From Oceanospirillum sediminis (GTDB taxonomy: Bacteria; Pseudomonadota; Gammaproteobacteria; Pseudomonadales; Halomonadaceae), in NCBI RefSeq assembly GCF_014164585.1, contig NZ_JACJFM010000041.1, positions 1 through 44,163 of the forward strand: DNA of 44,163 nt, in the 5' to 3' direction. Within the stretch, counting starts at the first letter, position 1. The number at the start of each line of letters is the position of its first letter. Position numbers and translations under genes: made by a program. Under the pieces are notes generated by a model that worked only from the letters and a program-made list of their open reading frames with translations, searched no databases and was not told the DNA's origin. Shown in pieces: positions 34,199 through 42,660 of the stretch.

Positions 34199-34228
34199 AA
34201 AGGCCACCTTAATATTAAGGTGGCCTTT
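34199..34228 (+). terminator. Terminator of tRNA-Val
   Basis: A perfect 30-base palindrome: AAAGGCCACCTTAAT paired with ATTAAGGTGGCCTTT, starting six bases past the tRNA CCA. The stem ends in TTT, then CTGG. Works by symmetry in either direction. Confidence 0.8.
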
Positions 34229-34412
34229 CTGGTTTATGGCGCACTCTTCTGCGGCACGATATTTACGGTTTCCCCCACTATTTACGCCTTTAAATCAAAA
34301 GCTTAACCCATAAGAACCTATACATTTGTCATCATAGTCGATTATGATGCTGAAAGAACTCTGTTTTCAGCACGCTGAAAGCTGTCTGGTAGCATACATT
34401 TAAGGAAATACT

Positions 34413-35153
34413 ATGTTTAAGAAATTACTGGCAAGTGTAGGCATTGGTGGAGCAAAAGTAGATACGATTCTTACCAAAGAAGTGGTTTCTCCCGGAGATA
34501 CGATCAGCGCTAACATTGTCATCACAGGAGGAGACACAGAGCAGGAAATTTCCGGACTGGATCTTGCGTTGATGACCCGTGTTAAAGTTGAACGGGATGA
34601 CACAGAAATGGTTATCAACAAGCCTCTGGCTCAGTGGCATATTGCAGATAAATTCGTTATCCAGCCAGGAGAAATCAGAGAAATCCCATTTGAAGGCTCA
34701 CTGCCATGGGAAACACCCGTAAGCTCTAATGGTGCGCGCAACAATCAGACCCGAGTCTGGATTGCTACCGGCCTCAATATCGACATGGCTATTGATGCCA
34801 GTGACAAAGACCCCCTGAACATCATCCCAACTCCAACTCAGAATAAAGTACTCCAGGCGATGGATAACTGTGGTTATACCATATTTAAAGCTGACGTTGA
34901 GGAAGGACAACTCAGAGGACATGACTTTGCGTCCACAACTGGATGCTACCAGGAGCTGGAATACCGCCCTAATGAATTTGCTCTGTTTGGCCTGAATGAA
35001 GTTGAGGTTTCTTTTGTAGCCTCAGAACATGTCACCCATGTTTTACTAGAGCTTGATCGTAATTTTGGAGGAGACAGCTACCGCAGCCTGACACTGCCAA
35101 ACAACATCAGTCTGGAAGAAGTGACCGCTCAGCTAAAATCTTTGCTTGGCTGA
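34413..35153 (+). CDS. Spo0M-like arrestin-fold protein
   Basis: 246 residues, matching the SpoOM family (known from Bacillus, also widespread in Gram-negatives). The opening MFKKLLASVGIGGAKVDTIL and EVVSPGDTISANIVITGGD are diagnostic, as are FEGSLPWETPVS and a DRNFGG segment near the C-terminus. The N-terminal two thirds is an arrestin-like beta sandwich. No signal peptide, so cytoplasmic. In Bacillus it modulates sporulation and cell division; in non-sporulating bacteria the role is unknown. AAGGAAA precedes the ATG. A hairpin follows at 35172. Confidence 0.88.
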   Translation: MFKKLLASVGIGGAKVDTILTKEVVSPGDTISANIVITGGDTEQEISGLDLALMTRVKVERDDTEMVINKPLAQWHIADKFVIQPGEIREIPFEGSLPWETPVSSNGARNNQTRVWIATGLNIDMAIDASDKDPLNIIPTPTQNKVLQAMDNCGYTIFKADVEEGQLRGHDFASTTGCYQELEYRPNEFALFGLNEVEVSFVASEHVTHVLLELDRNFGGDSYRSLTLPNNISLEEVTAQLKSLLG

Positions 35154-35171
35154 TGAAAATATCAAGCACGC

Positions 35172-35197
35172 GCGCAGAGCAAGAAACCACTCTGCGC
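35172..35197. terminator. Hairpin after the Spo0M-like gene
   Basis: GCGCAGAG (35172-35179) and CTCTGCGC (35190-35197), a perfect 8-bp stem 18 bases after the stop codon, between convergent genes. No T-run directly follows. Confidence 0.5.
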
Positions 35198-35258
35198 TCA
35201 GCTTGCTTTAAAGCTCTATGAGACCTGAGGCAAAACAACTGACGCCTGAAAGCCCCAA

Positions 35259-35999
35259 TCAGACAGAAGGATTAGCGGCACAAATCTCCAGATAACGAGC
35301 CGTTACTTTTTCCATCCCTTGCTCAATGCACTCAACCGTCAACACATGACCAATAGATACTTCCAGAATACCCGGAATGCTCAGAAAATCGGGTAGATTA
35401 TTCAGATCAAGATCATGACCAGCATTAACCTCCAAACCCAGCTGCTGAGCTCTGGCAGCAGCCTGACGATAACGTTCCAACACCACTTTACCTTGCTCTG
35501 TACCATGAGTAGCCGCAAACTCTTCGGTATAAAGCTCAATTCTGGCAGCTCCCGTTTTCACAGCTTTTTCTACCATGGAGACATCCGGGTCAAGAAAAAT
35601 AGCACTGCGAATACCAGCATCATTCAGACGCTGACAAACCTGCGTCACAAATTCTGCGTCTTTATCCAGATCCCAGCCATGATCTGATGTCAGCTGATCA
35701 GGTGCATCAGGCACCAGAGTACACTGAGCAGGCTTAATCTCTTCTACCATTTTCAGAAAATCTTCTGATGGATACCCTTCAATATTGAGCTCAATGCGAC
35801 TGTTATGAGGCAGCAATTGCCCCAGATCTCTGGCATCCTGGTTCGTAATATGGCGCTCATCCTGTCGAGGATGAATCGTAATACCGTGAACCCCGAGAGC
35901 AATAAATTTATTTGCAAAATCAATCACATTAGGAAAATCCCGTCCGCGGGAGTTTCTTAGCAAAGCAATTTTATTCAGATTAACACTTAAACAGGTCAT
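35259..35999 (-). CDS. pdxJ: Pyridoxine 5'-phosphate synthase, divergent PdxJ
   Basis: 246 residues from ATG 35999 (GAGAG six bases upstream). PdxJ makes pyridoxine 5'-phosphate from 1-deoxyxylulose 5-phosphate and aminoacetone phosphate derivatives. The fold's landmarks are LSVNLNKIALLRNSRG, ITIHPRQDERHI (His/Arg phosphate and catalytic residues), CTLVPDAPDQLTSDHGWD and NAGHDL. Several stretches (VPDAPDQ..., IELYTEEFA, SIGHVLTVE) differ from the E. coli type and recall the second PdxJ form found in Bacteroidetes and some others. It is not next to recO or acpS, its usual gammaproteobacterial neighbours, so it may be a second or acquired copy. Confidence 0.88.
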   Translation of the reverse strand: MTCLSVNLNKIALLRNSRGRDFPNVIDFANKFIALGVHGITIHPRQDERHITNQDARDLGQLLPHNSRIELNIEGYPSEDFLKMVEEIKPAQCTLVPDAPDQLTSDHGWDLDKDAEFVTQVCQRLNDAGIRSAIFLDPDVSMVEKAVKTGAARIELYTEEFAATHGTEQGKVVLERYRQAAARAQQLGLEVNAGHDLDLNNLPDFLSIPGILEVSIGHVLTVECIEQGMEKVTARYLEICAANPSV

Positions 36000-36137
36000 T
36001 GCGACTCTCAACTTCTGGTCAAAACACAGAGCAGCACACCTACTCTGAACAGTAAGTTTTCATTATAGAGAAATTTTCATATAGAGCACTGAGTTTCTGA
36101 TACAGTATGACTATCAGCAAACTTAAGGAAAATCAGG

Positions 36138-36611
36138 ATGATAGTAAGAGAAATGGAAGCCAAAGACCTTCCAGAATGCGCAGAAGTTTTCCAGCAAACC
36201 TTCTCCTCTCCTCCATGGAATGAAGCCTGGTCACTGTCAGATTCAACCAGAAGGTTAGACTATTTTTTTAACTCTCAGGCAGCCTCAGGATATATCGCTA
36301 TATCCAATGCTAATCAGCAAATATCAGACACTGACAGAATAATTGGTTTCATTCTGGGTCAGGCAGAACCCTTTCAAAACAGCGATCTTTTTCATATCAG
36401 GGAATTCTGCGTTTTACCTGAGTATCAGAATCAGGGGGCAGGCCACATTCTGCTGAAAACCCTGGAAGGCAGCCTGAAGCCAGCAAGTATCTCAGCCATT
36501 TACCTTCTAACAGACAAAAAACTCCCCGCGGCAGGCTTTTATCAGAACAACGGCTACGGTCAGAATAACAACCTTACTCTGTACTCAAAAAGTCAAATAT
36601 CAGGCAAGTGA
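36138..36611 (+). CDS. GNAT-family N-acetyltransferase
   Basis: 157 residues, single GNAT domain. It opens MIVREMEAKDLPECAEVFQQTF, has the acetyl-CoA-binding loop PEYQNQGAGHILLKTLE (Q-x-x-G-x-G) after the REFCVLP strand, and ends with AAGFYQNNGYGQ, the usual last helix-turn. The shape recalls aminoglycoside 6'-N-acetyltransferase-like or RimI-like enzymes, but the substrate is not readable. AGGAAAATCAGG precedes the ATG. It is convergent with the hydrolase gene 20 bases downstream. Confidence 0.85.
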   Translation: MIVREMEAKDLPECAEVFQQTFSSPPWNEAWSLSDSTRRLDYFFNSQAASGYIAISNANQQISDTDRIIGFILGQAEPFQNSDLFHIREFCVLPEYQNQGAGHILLKTLEGSLKPASISAIYLLTDKKLPAAGFYQNNGYGQNNNLTLYSKSQISGK

Positions 36612-36631
36612 TCGAAATCAATCAACGACAA

Positions 36632-37693
36632 TTAATGATAATTTAAGGTGCTTATCAACTGATGAGCAAAATGTTCTGGCTGTTCAAAAAAAGGATAATG
36701 AGCTGATGCATCAAACGGGATAAATATTTTTTCTCTGGCCATTAGTTGACTAAAATATTGCTCCAGCAGATCACCCGATACCTCATGATCGTGCATACCA
36801 GTATAGAAAATAACAGGTAATTTCAGTTCAGGAACGTCGACAAAAGCATCAAAAGCCCAGACAGCGTCATCATAAAAAATCCCCCTGGAAAAAACTTTTC
36901 CGTCCAGCCATAACTGTTCATTGTCCTGATAAGCTGCACCAGAGCGAATAAAATCCCACACAGCCTCATCACTGGTTTCGCCGTATACAGCACCACCAAA
37001 CCATGCAACCCAGTATGATGTCATAGCATGATAATCATCTGTACCTGACTCATCTGCCGGATAGATCCCATCTTCGTCAGGGCGTCCTGCGTCACTTAAC
37101 GCTGTAATGGCCGTGCCATTGTGTGAAGTTATTGCAGCAGAAAGTGCAAAGTCATAGCGATGCTGTTCATTCAATGCAATATTGGTTATCTGAGCAATAG
37201 CGCCATAAGCATGGTAATCATCAGGGTATCGGGACGCCAGCAGCAGACCAGGCAAGGTTCCGAATGAATGCGCCAGCAAATAGATCTTTTGCTGATCAAA
37301 ATGAGATTTCAGCCAGAGCGTCAGCTCATAGGCATCTTCAACCAACTGTTCCAGATAAAGACCATCATCTGCCTGTTGATCGGAATAAGCCAGCCCGGCT
37401 CCGGGCTGGTCCCAATCAACAATAATAAAGTGATCTAGCAGCTCAGGAGAAAGTCGTACGATGGAGCCTGTAATAGCATGTCCGGGGCCACCGTGCAGCC
37501 ACAGTATCACCGGCTTGTCTTTGCCCTCTCCCTGTATCAGTATTTTCAGCTCATTCTCCGAAGACGTCCTGAGCACAACAGGGAATTCTTTGTACTTTAT
37601 AGACCTACGATCAACATCTGCCTCGCCAGAAGAATATGCAGATATAAGAAGAGCGCAAGCAGCAGAAAAAAAACAGAAACTCTTAAACAACAT
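36632..37693 (-). CDS. Secreted alpha/beta hydrolase, proline-iminopeptidase-like
   Basis: 353 residues. A signal peptide (about 1-24, LFKSFCFFSAACALLISAYSSG) sends it to the periplasm or beyond. The oxyanion loop HGGPGHA, the nucleophile elbow LLAHSFGTLPG (Ser), the acid in YTGMHDHEVSG (Asp) and the late SAHYPFFEQPEHF (His) make up the serine triad. HGGPG and the long cap domain (about 165-285) resemble proline iminopeptidases and related esterases/peptidases. Substrate unknown. A strong minus-strand terminator lies about 70 bases before its start, so its transcript either starts after it or is controlled by it. Confidence 0.85.
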   Translation of the reverse strand: MLFKSFCFFSAACALLISAYSSGEADVDRRSIKYKEFPVVLRTSSENELKILIQGEGKDKPVILWLHGGPGHAITGSIVRLSPELLDHFIIVDWDQPGAGLAYSDQQADDGLYLEQLVEDAYELTLWLKSHFDQQKIYLLAHSFGTLPGLLLASRYPDDYHAYGAIAQITNIALNEQHRYDFALSAAITSHNGTAITALSDAGRPDEDGIYPADESGTDDYHAMTSYWVAWFGGAVYGETSDEAVWDFIRSGAAYQDNEQLWLDGKVFSRGIFYDDAVWAFDAFVDVPELKLPVIFYTGMHDHEVSGDLLEQYFSQLMAREKIFIPFDASAHYPFFEQPEHFAHQLISTLNYH

Positions 37694-37762
37694 GTTTTAT
37701 CCATCCCTGATAAACATCATTACAAGAGCAAAACCAGAATATCAGACCAACATTCCAGCTAT

Positions 37763-37789
37763 AAAAAAAGGGGACTTCCTGTGTCCCCT
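37763..37789 (-). terminator. Minus-strand intrinsic terminator with no upstream minus-strand gene
   Basis: AGGGGAC (37769-37775), loop TTCCTGT, GTCCCCT (37783-37789). On the minus strand the stem runs directly into seven Ts (37763-37769). The next gene in that direction is the plus-strand kinase at 38021, so the transcript it ends is either a small RNA or a leader of the hydrolase gene. Confidence 0.8.
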
Positions 37790-38020
37790 AAGAGCAACAG
37801 CCTTTAAGGCCTGCATTCGTGAAAGCGTTTCAGTCAGATTGATACTAATTAACCTGTGAAAAACTTTGTTGCAAAAACATGATGCAAGTATGGTTCGATA
37901 CAGCTTTGCTCTCTACTCGGTCAACTACCGGATTTTTCAGGGTTTTCCCTAGGGTATTATCATGCAAGGCTATGTATACTTTAAATCAGATAAAGAAATT
38001 GGTTTACGGAAACAATACCT
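37790..38020. other. Intergenic stretch; possible minus-strand small RNA or leader
   Basis: No coding frame. On the minus strand, TTGACC (about 37917-37922), 18-base spacer and TATCGA could be a weak promoter, giving a transcript of roughly 120-130 nt ending at 37763. It would contain the small hairpin AGGCCTTAAAGGCT upstream of the terminator. It must also hold the kinase promoter on the plus strand. Speculative. Confidence 0.3.
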
Positions 38021-39910
38021 ATGGCAGTTGAAAAATACCCCTCTATGCTACGCCAGCTCTGCCAGCTGATTCTACTGCCAATTATTATTCTTATGATTAC
38101 TCTTACAGCGGGACAGGTATTTTTCCAGCTGACGCAAAGTGCTGAAAAACGAGAAAATTACCGGAATGAACAAATTGATCAGATCACAGGGCTGCTGGCA
38201 AAAGCAATTTTCGATGCCGACAAAAATTCCGTCAACCTGATAGGAGATAGCTTATTTCGCAATCAAGATATTACTCACCTGATGATCTCAGATCAGTTTT
38301 CACGACTTTACCTTAAAAACAGAACGAGTCCCGACTCTGAAGCAGAACGAATACTGGACCCTCTGGTCATCAGCCGCCCTCTGAGCTATCAGTTACCATC
38401 CGGGGAACGTGTATTAATGGGAAATGTCACAGCTCATTTCACCAATGCAGCGGAGCAAGCCTTATTTTCCGCCAGTAATATCTGGTTTGTTTTTGCATGC
38501 ATGATAGACATACTGCTGATCTCATTTATTATTTATATGGTTCTGAAATACAAACTGGTTTCTCCCATTGCACAACTGACAGATCAACTCCGTCGGAATC
38601 GCCCCGGACAATTTAAACCGATTATAATCAGGAACAGTTTTAACAAGGAAATAGCTCAACTGGCCCGGCTATGTAATGATCTTCAGGAAAACAATCACAT
38701 CCATCATCTGCGACAAAAAGAGATCCGTGACAAACTGATAGAAAGAACTCACGAAGTGGCAGAAGGAAAAGAGTCGTCACGTTTGCTCACTAATATGCTG
38801 CAGAGCAGCCAGAAAAGATATCGAGCTCTTTTTCATCGTAACATTGACCCTGTACTTATCGTTGAACCGTACCGGGTAGGCGCAGCTGACATAAACAGAA
38901 TCATTGATGCAAACCAGGCCGCTCTGAATCTGCTGCAACTTCCCCTTGATAACCTGACACATCAGGATTTTGAAGATAAATTTGGCATTAAGCCAATGGA
39001 ACATGGTAACCATCGGTTGCCTGAAGGCGTACTTGCAAGTCAGTACGGTGCACTTCCTAAACATATTGAATTGCATTTCAATATGGTTGTATATGAAAAC
39101 CACTCTCTTTATTACGTTACTCTGAAAGATATTACCGACAAGGTAAGAGCGGAAACGCTGGAGAAAGAAGCTAACGACCTGATGTCATACCGGCAGAATC
39201 AGATGGCCATTTCGGAAATGGCAACCACTATTGCCCATGAGCTGAACCAGCCTCTGGCAGCTATACGGAATTATTCGCAATCTGTTATAAACTTCAGCTT
39301 ACAGGATAGTGAACTGAACCGCGAAAAGATTACCGAGAGCCTTCGTCAGCTCAAACAACAAGCTGATATCGCTTCTGATATCGTTAAACAGGCAAGGGGG
39401 CAATCCGGAAGAAATGATTATCCTCAGGAACCGCTTGAGATGGTGAAAATGATTCAGAACACAATTGAACTATGCCAGCTCAGAGCAGATAAAGAAAACG
39501 TTGTACTGGAGTTTAATTCTGCAACTATTGAAGCCTGGGTAGTAGGCAATGAAGTGCAACTCAAGCAACTTATGATAAACCTGATAAGTAATGCTATTGA
39601 AATTATCAGTGAAACACAGGCACAAACCCGCTCTGTCACATTGCATTTACTCAGAAATGACGAGCAATACCAGCTGGATGTAATGGACACAGGTCCGGGT
39701 ATAGAAGATATTGACCGGGTTTTCACAACACACTACACCACAAAGAAAAACGGACTTGGTATGGGGCTATCAATTTGTCGAAGTATTGCAGAGATGCATC
39801 AGAGCTCAATCTTTGCTACAAATCTGGAGCATGGCGGCGCATGTTTCACACTTTGCATACCTGTTTTTAATCCTGATAACACCCAGCCTCCAGCAATTAC
39901 GGTCAATTGA
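38021..39910 (+). CDS. Membrane sensor histidine kinase
   Basis: 629 residues. Helices at about 14-36 and 152-177 enclose a periplasmic sensor of about 115 residues. A HAMP-like linker (LVSPIAQLTDQL), coiled coil and PAS-like segment (about 265-375) lead to HisKA with His406 (TTIAHELNQPLAAIRNYSQ) and an HATPase domain (NLISNAIEI, DTGPGI, GLGMGLSIC). The ELNQPLAA type is shared with FixL/DctB-like kinases that pair with FixJ or NtrC-type regulators. Next are a FixJ-like regulator, 23 bases downstream, and a periplasmic binding protein that overlaps it. A sensory role for the binding protein is likely by context. Confidence 0.92.
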   Translation: MAVEKYPSMLRQLCQLILLPIIILMITLTAGQVFFQLTQSAEKRENYRNEQIDQITGLLAKAIFDADKNSVNLIGDSLFRNQDITHLMISDQFSRLYLKNRTSPDSEAERILDPLVISRPLSYQLPSGERVLMGNVTAHFTNAAEQALFSASNIWFVFACMIDILLISFIIYMVLKYKLVSPIAQLTDQLRRNRPGQFKPIIIRNSFNKEIAQLARLCNDLQENNHIHHLRQKEIRDKLIERTHEVAEGKESSRLLTNMLQSSQKRYRALFHRNIDPVLIVEPYRVGAADINRIIDANQAALNLLQLPLDNLTHQDFEDKFGIKPMEHGNHRLPEGVLASQYGALPKHIELHFNMVVYENHSLYYVTLKDITDKVRAETLEKEANDLMSYRQNQMAISEMATTIAHELNQPLAAIRNYSQSVINFSLQDSELNREKITESLRQLKQQADIASDIVKQARGQSGRNDYPQEPLEMVKMIQNTIELCQLRADKENVVLEFNSATIEAWVVGNEVQLKQLMINLISNAIEIISETQAQTRSVTLHLLRNDEQYQLDVMDTGPGIEDIDRVFTTHYTTKKNGLGMGLSICRSIAEMHQSSIFATNLEHGGACFTLCIPVFNPDNTQPPAITVN

Positions 39911-39933
39911 ATCTGAACAGGAATCTGGACTCT

Positions 39934-40554
39934 ATGACTCAGAAGGTACACAAAATTCATATCATTGATGATACGGACTCAGTAGCTGCATCTCTGAAAA
40001 TGCTACTTGAATCATATGGATATGAAGCAACAACTCATCCGTCCGGAGAGGACTTTATTGAAACCGTCAAAGAAACCTCAGCTGAACCCAGCTGTATTCT
40101 TCTCGATGTACGAATGCAGGGAATGAGCGGTATTGAACTGTACCAACAACTGGAAAGACTGAATGTCATTGCTCCTGTTATCTTTATAACCGGGCATGCA
40201 ACCGTTCCTATGGCTGTCCGGGCTATTCAACTAGGGGCTTTTGACTTTCTGGAAAAACCTATTGACCATAGTCAGTTAATTTTCAAGGTAGAGGCGGCTC
40301 TGAGAAAATTCAGGGAAATGAAAGAGTCCGTATTAAAGGATCAGGCGACAAATAAAGTTTTGAACTCCCTCACCCGAAGAGAGAAGCAGATTCTGGATCT
40401 TCTGATTGAAGGGCTGGCAAACAAAGAAATTGCCCGAGAACTGAATATTACAGTGAAAACGGTTGAATATCATCGGAGCAATATTATGAAAAAAACTCAG
40501 GCCAGTTCACTGGCTGAGCTGGTAAAAATTTATATGGCATACGCCAGCGCATGA
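39934..40554 (+). CDS. FixJ-family response regulator (REC-LuxR HTH)
   Basis: 206 residues from ATG 39934; a TTG at 39907 would overlap the kinase stop but has no ribosome site. Receiver domain: IIDDTDS, phospho-Asp in CILLDVRMQGMSG, FITGHATVPMAVRAIQLGAFDFLEKPI (typical FixJ/NodW). Then a LuxR-type helix-turn-helix: LTRREKQILDLLIEGLANKEIARELNITVKTVEYHRSNIMKK. It should be phosphorylated by the kinase encoded just upstream and activate transcription. Its stop overlaps the start of the binding-protein gene (ATGA). Confidence 0.93.
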   Translation: MTQKVHKIHIIDDTDSVAASLKMLLESYGYEATTHPSGEDFIETVKETSAEPSCILLDVRMQGMSGIELYQQLERLNVIAPVIFITGHATVPMAVRAIQLGAFDFLEKPIDHSQLIFKVEAALRKFREMKESVLKDQATNKVLNSLTRREKQILDLLIEGLANKEIARELNITVKTVEYHRSNIMKKTQASSLAELVKIYMAYASA

Positions 40555-41708
40555 ATCGATTGAGTCAGATAATACAGACCATAGTTCTGATACTATCAAT
40601 ATCTCTGGTCGTAACACTATCCCCAGCAACCAGGGCAGAGAATCTACCTGCTACAGATGCCAGAAAGCTGCATTTCGTATTACTGATAAATGATGAGAAA
40701 GCGCCTTTCTGGCAACTGACAAGACAAGCCGCTGACAAAGCAGCGCAAGATCTTGGAATCAAACTGGAAGTTATCCTCCTGGGCAACAACCCGCTTCGTC
40801 CTGTGCGAACTCTTAACACTCTGCTATCAACAGATTACAAACCTGATGCTGTATTATTTTCTAATCTTAAACATACCGGACAACACATTCTTAATCTGCT
40901 CGAGCAACACCAGATATACTCGATGGTTTTCGACAATGGTTTCTCTATAGATGATCAAATGGGTAGTCCGGGCGATCACTATAAATTCTGGCAAGCCCAG
41001 CTACTGAGTGGCAATGAACTGGCATCAAGACGAATAACCCGGGAACTTATTGAAAAAGGACTGAGCAATCCGGACTTTGAAAAACCATTATCTATGATTG
41101 CTCTTGAGGGAGCTCCGGCTTCGGATGCCAGCAACGAGCGACTGGCTGGCCTGAAAAAAACACTCAGAGAGTATGCCGGAATGGTTCAGCTTCACCACGT
41201 ATTTCCCACTAACTGGGAACCTGATAATGCAAGAGATGCGGTACTGTCTGCCAGCAGAAGATATCCGGGGATTAATCTGATCTGGTCAGCAAATGATGAT
41301 ATGGCTATCAGTGCAGCAAGGGCTATTGCAGAAACAGGAAAAATACCTGGCGAAGATGTTTTCATTACCGGGTTTGATCTGACACCCGAGGCTGACAAAT
41401 ATATAACATCAGGACGTTTGCTTAACAGCTATGGTGGTCATTATATGTCGGCAGCCTGGAGCATCATTTATATGTATGATTTTTTTCAGGGGTTTAACCA
41501 GCAACCCACCAGCATGCAGCTATCGATGATCAGTCACCAACACGAATGGAAAATTCCATTCGAAAAAGAAATAAGGTCAGGGCAGTTTGATAGCATTGAT
41601 TTCACTCAATTCTCAAAAGCCCACCGGCAGCATAAAAAGTATCCGTTTCTGATGATTGCCCGTCATCGGCAGGATTTACAGACCTTACATATCCAGACTG
41701 ATAACTGA
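40551..41708 (+). CDS. Periplasmic sugar-binding-like protein (Peripla_BP family)
   Basis: 385 residues. The signal peptide (about 1-29) ends near SPATRAENL. The type I periplasmic-binding fold follows: LHFVLLINDEKAPFWQLTRQAADKAAQDLGIKLEVILLGN, KPDAVLFSNLKH, LASRRITRELIEKGL, MIALEGAPASDASNERLAGLKKTL, NLIWSANDDMAISAARAIAETGKIPGEDVFITGFD. This resembles RbsB-type sugar binders. ATG overlaps the regulator stop (ATGA), so the three genes are one unit. There is no permease or ATPase, so it likely serves the kinase as a ligand-sensing partner, like LuxP or TorT. Ligand unknown. Confidence 0.9.
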   Translation: MNRLSQIIQTIVLILSISLVVTLSPATRAENLPATDARKLHFVLLINDEKAPFWQLTRQAADKAAQDLGIKLEVILLGNNPLRPVRTLNTLLSTDYKPDAVLFSNLKHTGQHILNLLEQHQIYSMVFDNGFSIDDQMGSPGDHYKFWQAQLLSGNELASRRITRELIEKGLSNPDFEKPLSMIALEGAPASDASNERLAGLKKTLREYAGMVQLHHVFPTNWEPDNARDAVLSASRRYPGINLIWSANDDMAISAARAIAETGKIPGEDVFITGFDLTPEADKYITSGRLLNSYGGHYMSAAWSIIYMYDFFQGFNQQPTSMQLSMISHQHEWKIPFEKEIRSGQFDSIDFTQFSKAHRQHKKYPFLMIARHRQDLQTLHIQTDN

Positions 41709-41732
41709 ATTTATCTGGTACAGATTAAATAG

Positions 41733-41766
41733 AAAAGCCCCGGCATCAAGGTTAGCCGGGGCTTTT
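41733..41766. terminator. Bidirectional terminator between convergent genes
   Basis: AAAAGCCCCGGC (41733-41744), ten-base loop, GCCGGGGCTTTT (41755-41766): a perfect 12-bp stem with T-runs in both directions. It serves the three-gene sensor unit (plus) and the repeat protein gene (minus). Confidence 0.92.
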
Positions 41767-41791
41767 ACACGCACATTCAGAACCAGAAGAA

Positions 41792-42406
41792 TCAGATACT
41801 CAACACATCAACTGATGAAGTATCCAGATTATTCAGTCCTGTCAGATCAACATCGGTCAGATCAAAATGACTTCTCTCAAGATACCCTTCAACAACTTCA
41901 TAGACATTGAGAGTCTCGCTCTCATCACCTAAAAACTTAGCCAGCTCAATGTCACGAACAATGCTCTGCTCTTCACCATACTGATCGATAAATAATTCTT
42001 CCAGACTAACAGTACCATCATCATTCATATCCAGTTCAACATGACGACTCACTGTTTCACCATCTTCATTAATACAAACAACATCCAGATCTACCCCACC
42101 ATCCTCATCCGCAGAAACTGTTACCGTTTTACTGCGCCCTTCATCGTTAACAGAAGAGATATCAATACCACCTGAGTCATTATCTGAAACAGTGACACTT
42201 CTGCTATGAGTCTCTCCCTCAGAGTCTGTAGCCGATACAGAAATAGTCACACTGCCATCATCATTGTTAACGACTTCCTGAGTCAGGTCCTCAGGCTCAG
42301 AATACTCACCTCTCTTGCCACCTTTATGACCTCCACCTTTTCCTTCATAAGCCTCCTGCCTACCTGATTGCTGGCCTTGCTGAAATTGGCTATTCATTCC
42401 ACGCAT
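41792..42406 (-). CDS. Acidic repeat protein with an EF-hand-like loop
   Basis: 204 residues; AGGAG at ideal spacing sets the start at 42406. No signal peptide. The first 40 residues are polar and low-complexity (Gln, Gly, Lys rich). Residues about 45-135 form three to four degenerate repeats of about 26-28 residues, each beginning with an Asp/Asn-rich turn and a V/I-x-V/I-x strand (DDGSVTISV, DSGGIDISSV, EDGGVDLDVV, DDGTVSLEEL). The last turn is a perfect EF-hand loop: D126, N128, D130, G131, S134, E137. The end is acidic with DLTDVDLTGLNNLDTSSVDVL. No family known to me. Calcium binding and beta structure are likely; a non-classical export route is possible. Confidence 0.75.
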   Translation of the reverse strand: MRGMNSQFQQGQQSGRQEAYEGKGGGHKGGKRGEYSEPEDLTQEVVNNDDGSVTISVSATDSEGETHSRSVTVSDNDSGGIDISSVNDEGRSKTVTVSADEDGGVDLDVVCINEDGETVSRHVELDMNDDGTVSLEELFIDQYGEEQSIVRDIELAKFLGDESETLNVYEVVEGYLERSHFDLTDVDLTGLNNLDTSSVDVLSI

Positions 42407-42462
42407 AACTTTTCTCCTGAATCGACTTTAAAGTGGGATTTTTTCCCCCGAGCACAAAATCT

Positions 42463-42491
42463 ATATTAAGTGGGTTTTTTTCACACGTAAA
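42463..42491 (-). promoter_or_regulatory. Candidate promoter of the repeat-protein gene
   Basis: On the minus strand: TTTACG (42491-42486), 17-base spacer, TAATAT (42468-42463), about 55 bases before the start at 42406. Four of six matches in each box. The rest of 42492-42660 holds no clear gene. Confidence 0.35.
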
Positions 42492-42660
42492 GTTTTTTTG
42501 ATAAATTTTGTTAACACAGTCCCATCTTCCTGGTCGATAGCACGCTATTAAAAGGCCATGAAAGAACCTGAGTTCTATAATCTGAAATACATATGCCTGA
42601 GGAGCACAGGAATGAAGATGCAAGAAGCCAGAACTTAAGAAAAGACTTAAATAGGAACAG

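Noticed and set aside
42601..42640. Tiny frame MKMQEART after an AGGAG-like sequence
   Set aside because: Eight codons only; no leader-peptide pattern or attenuator follows.
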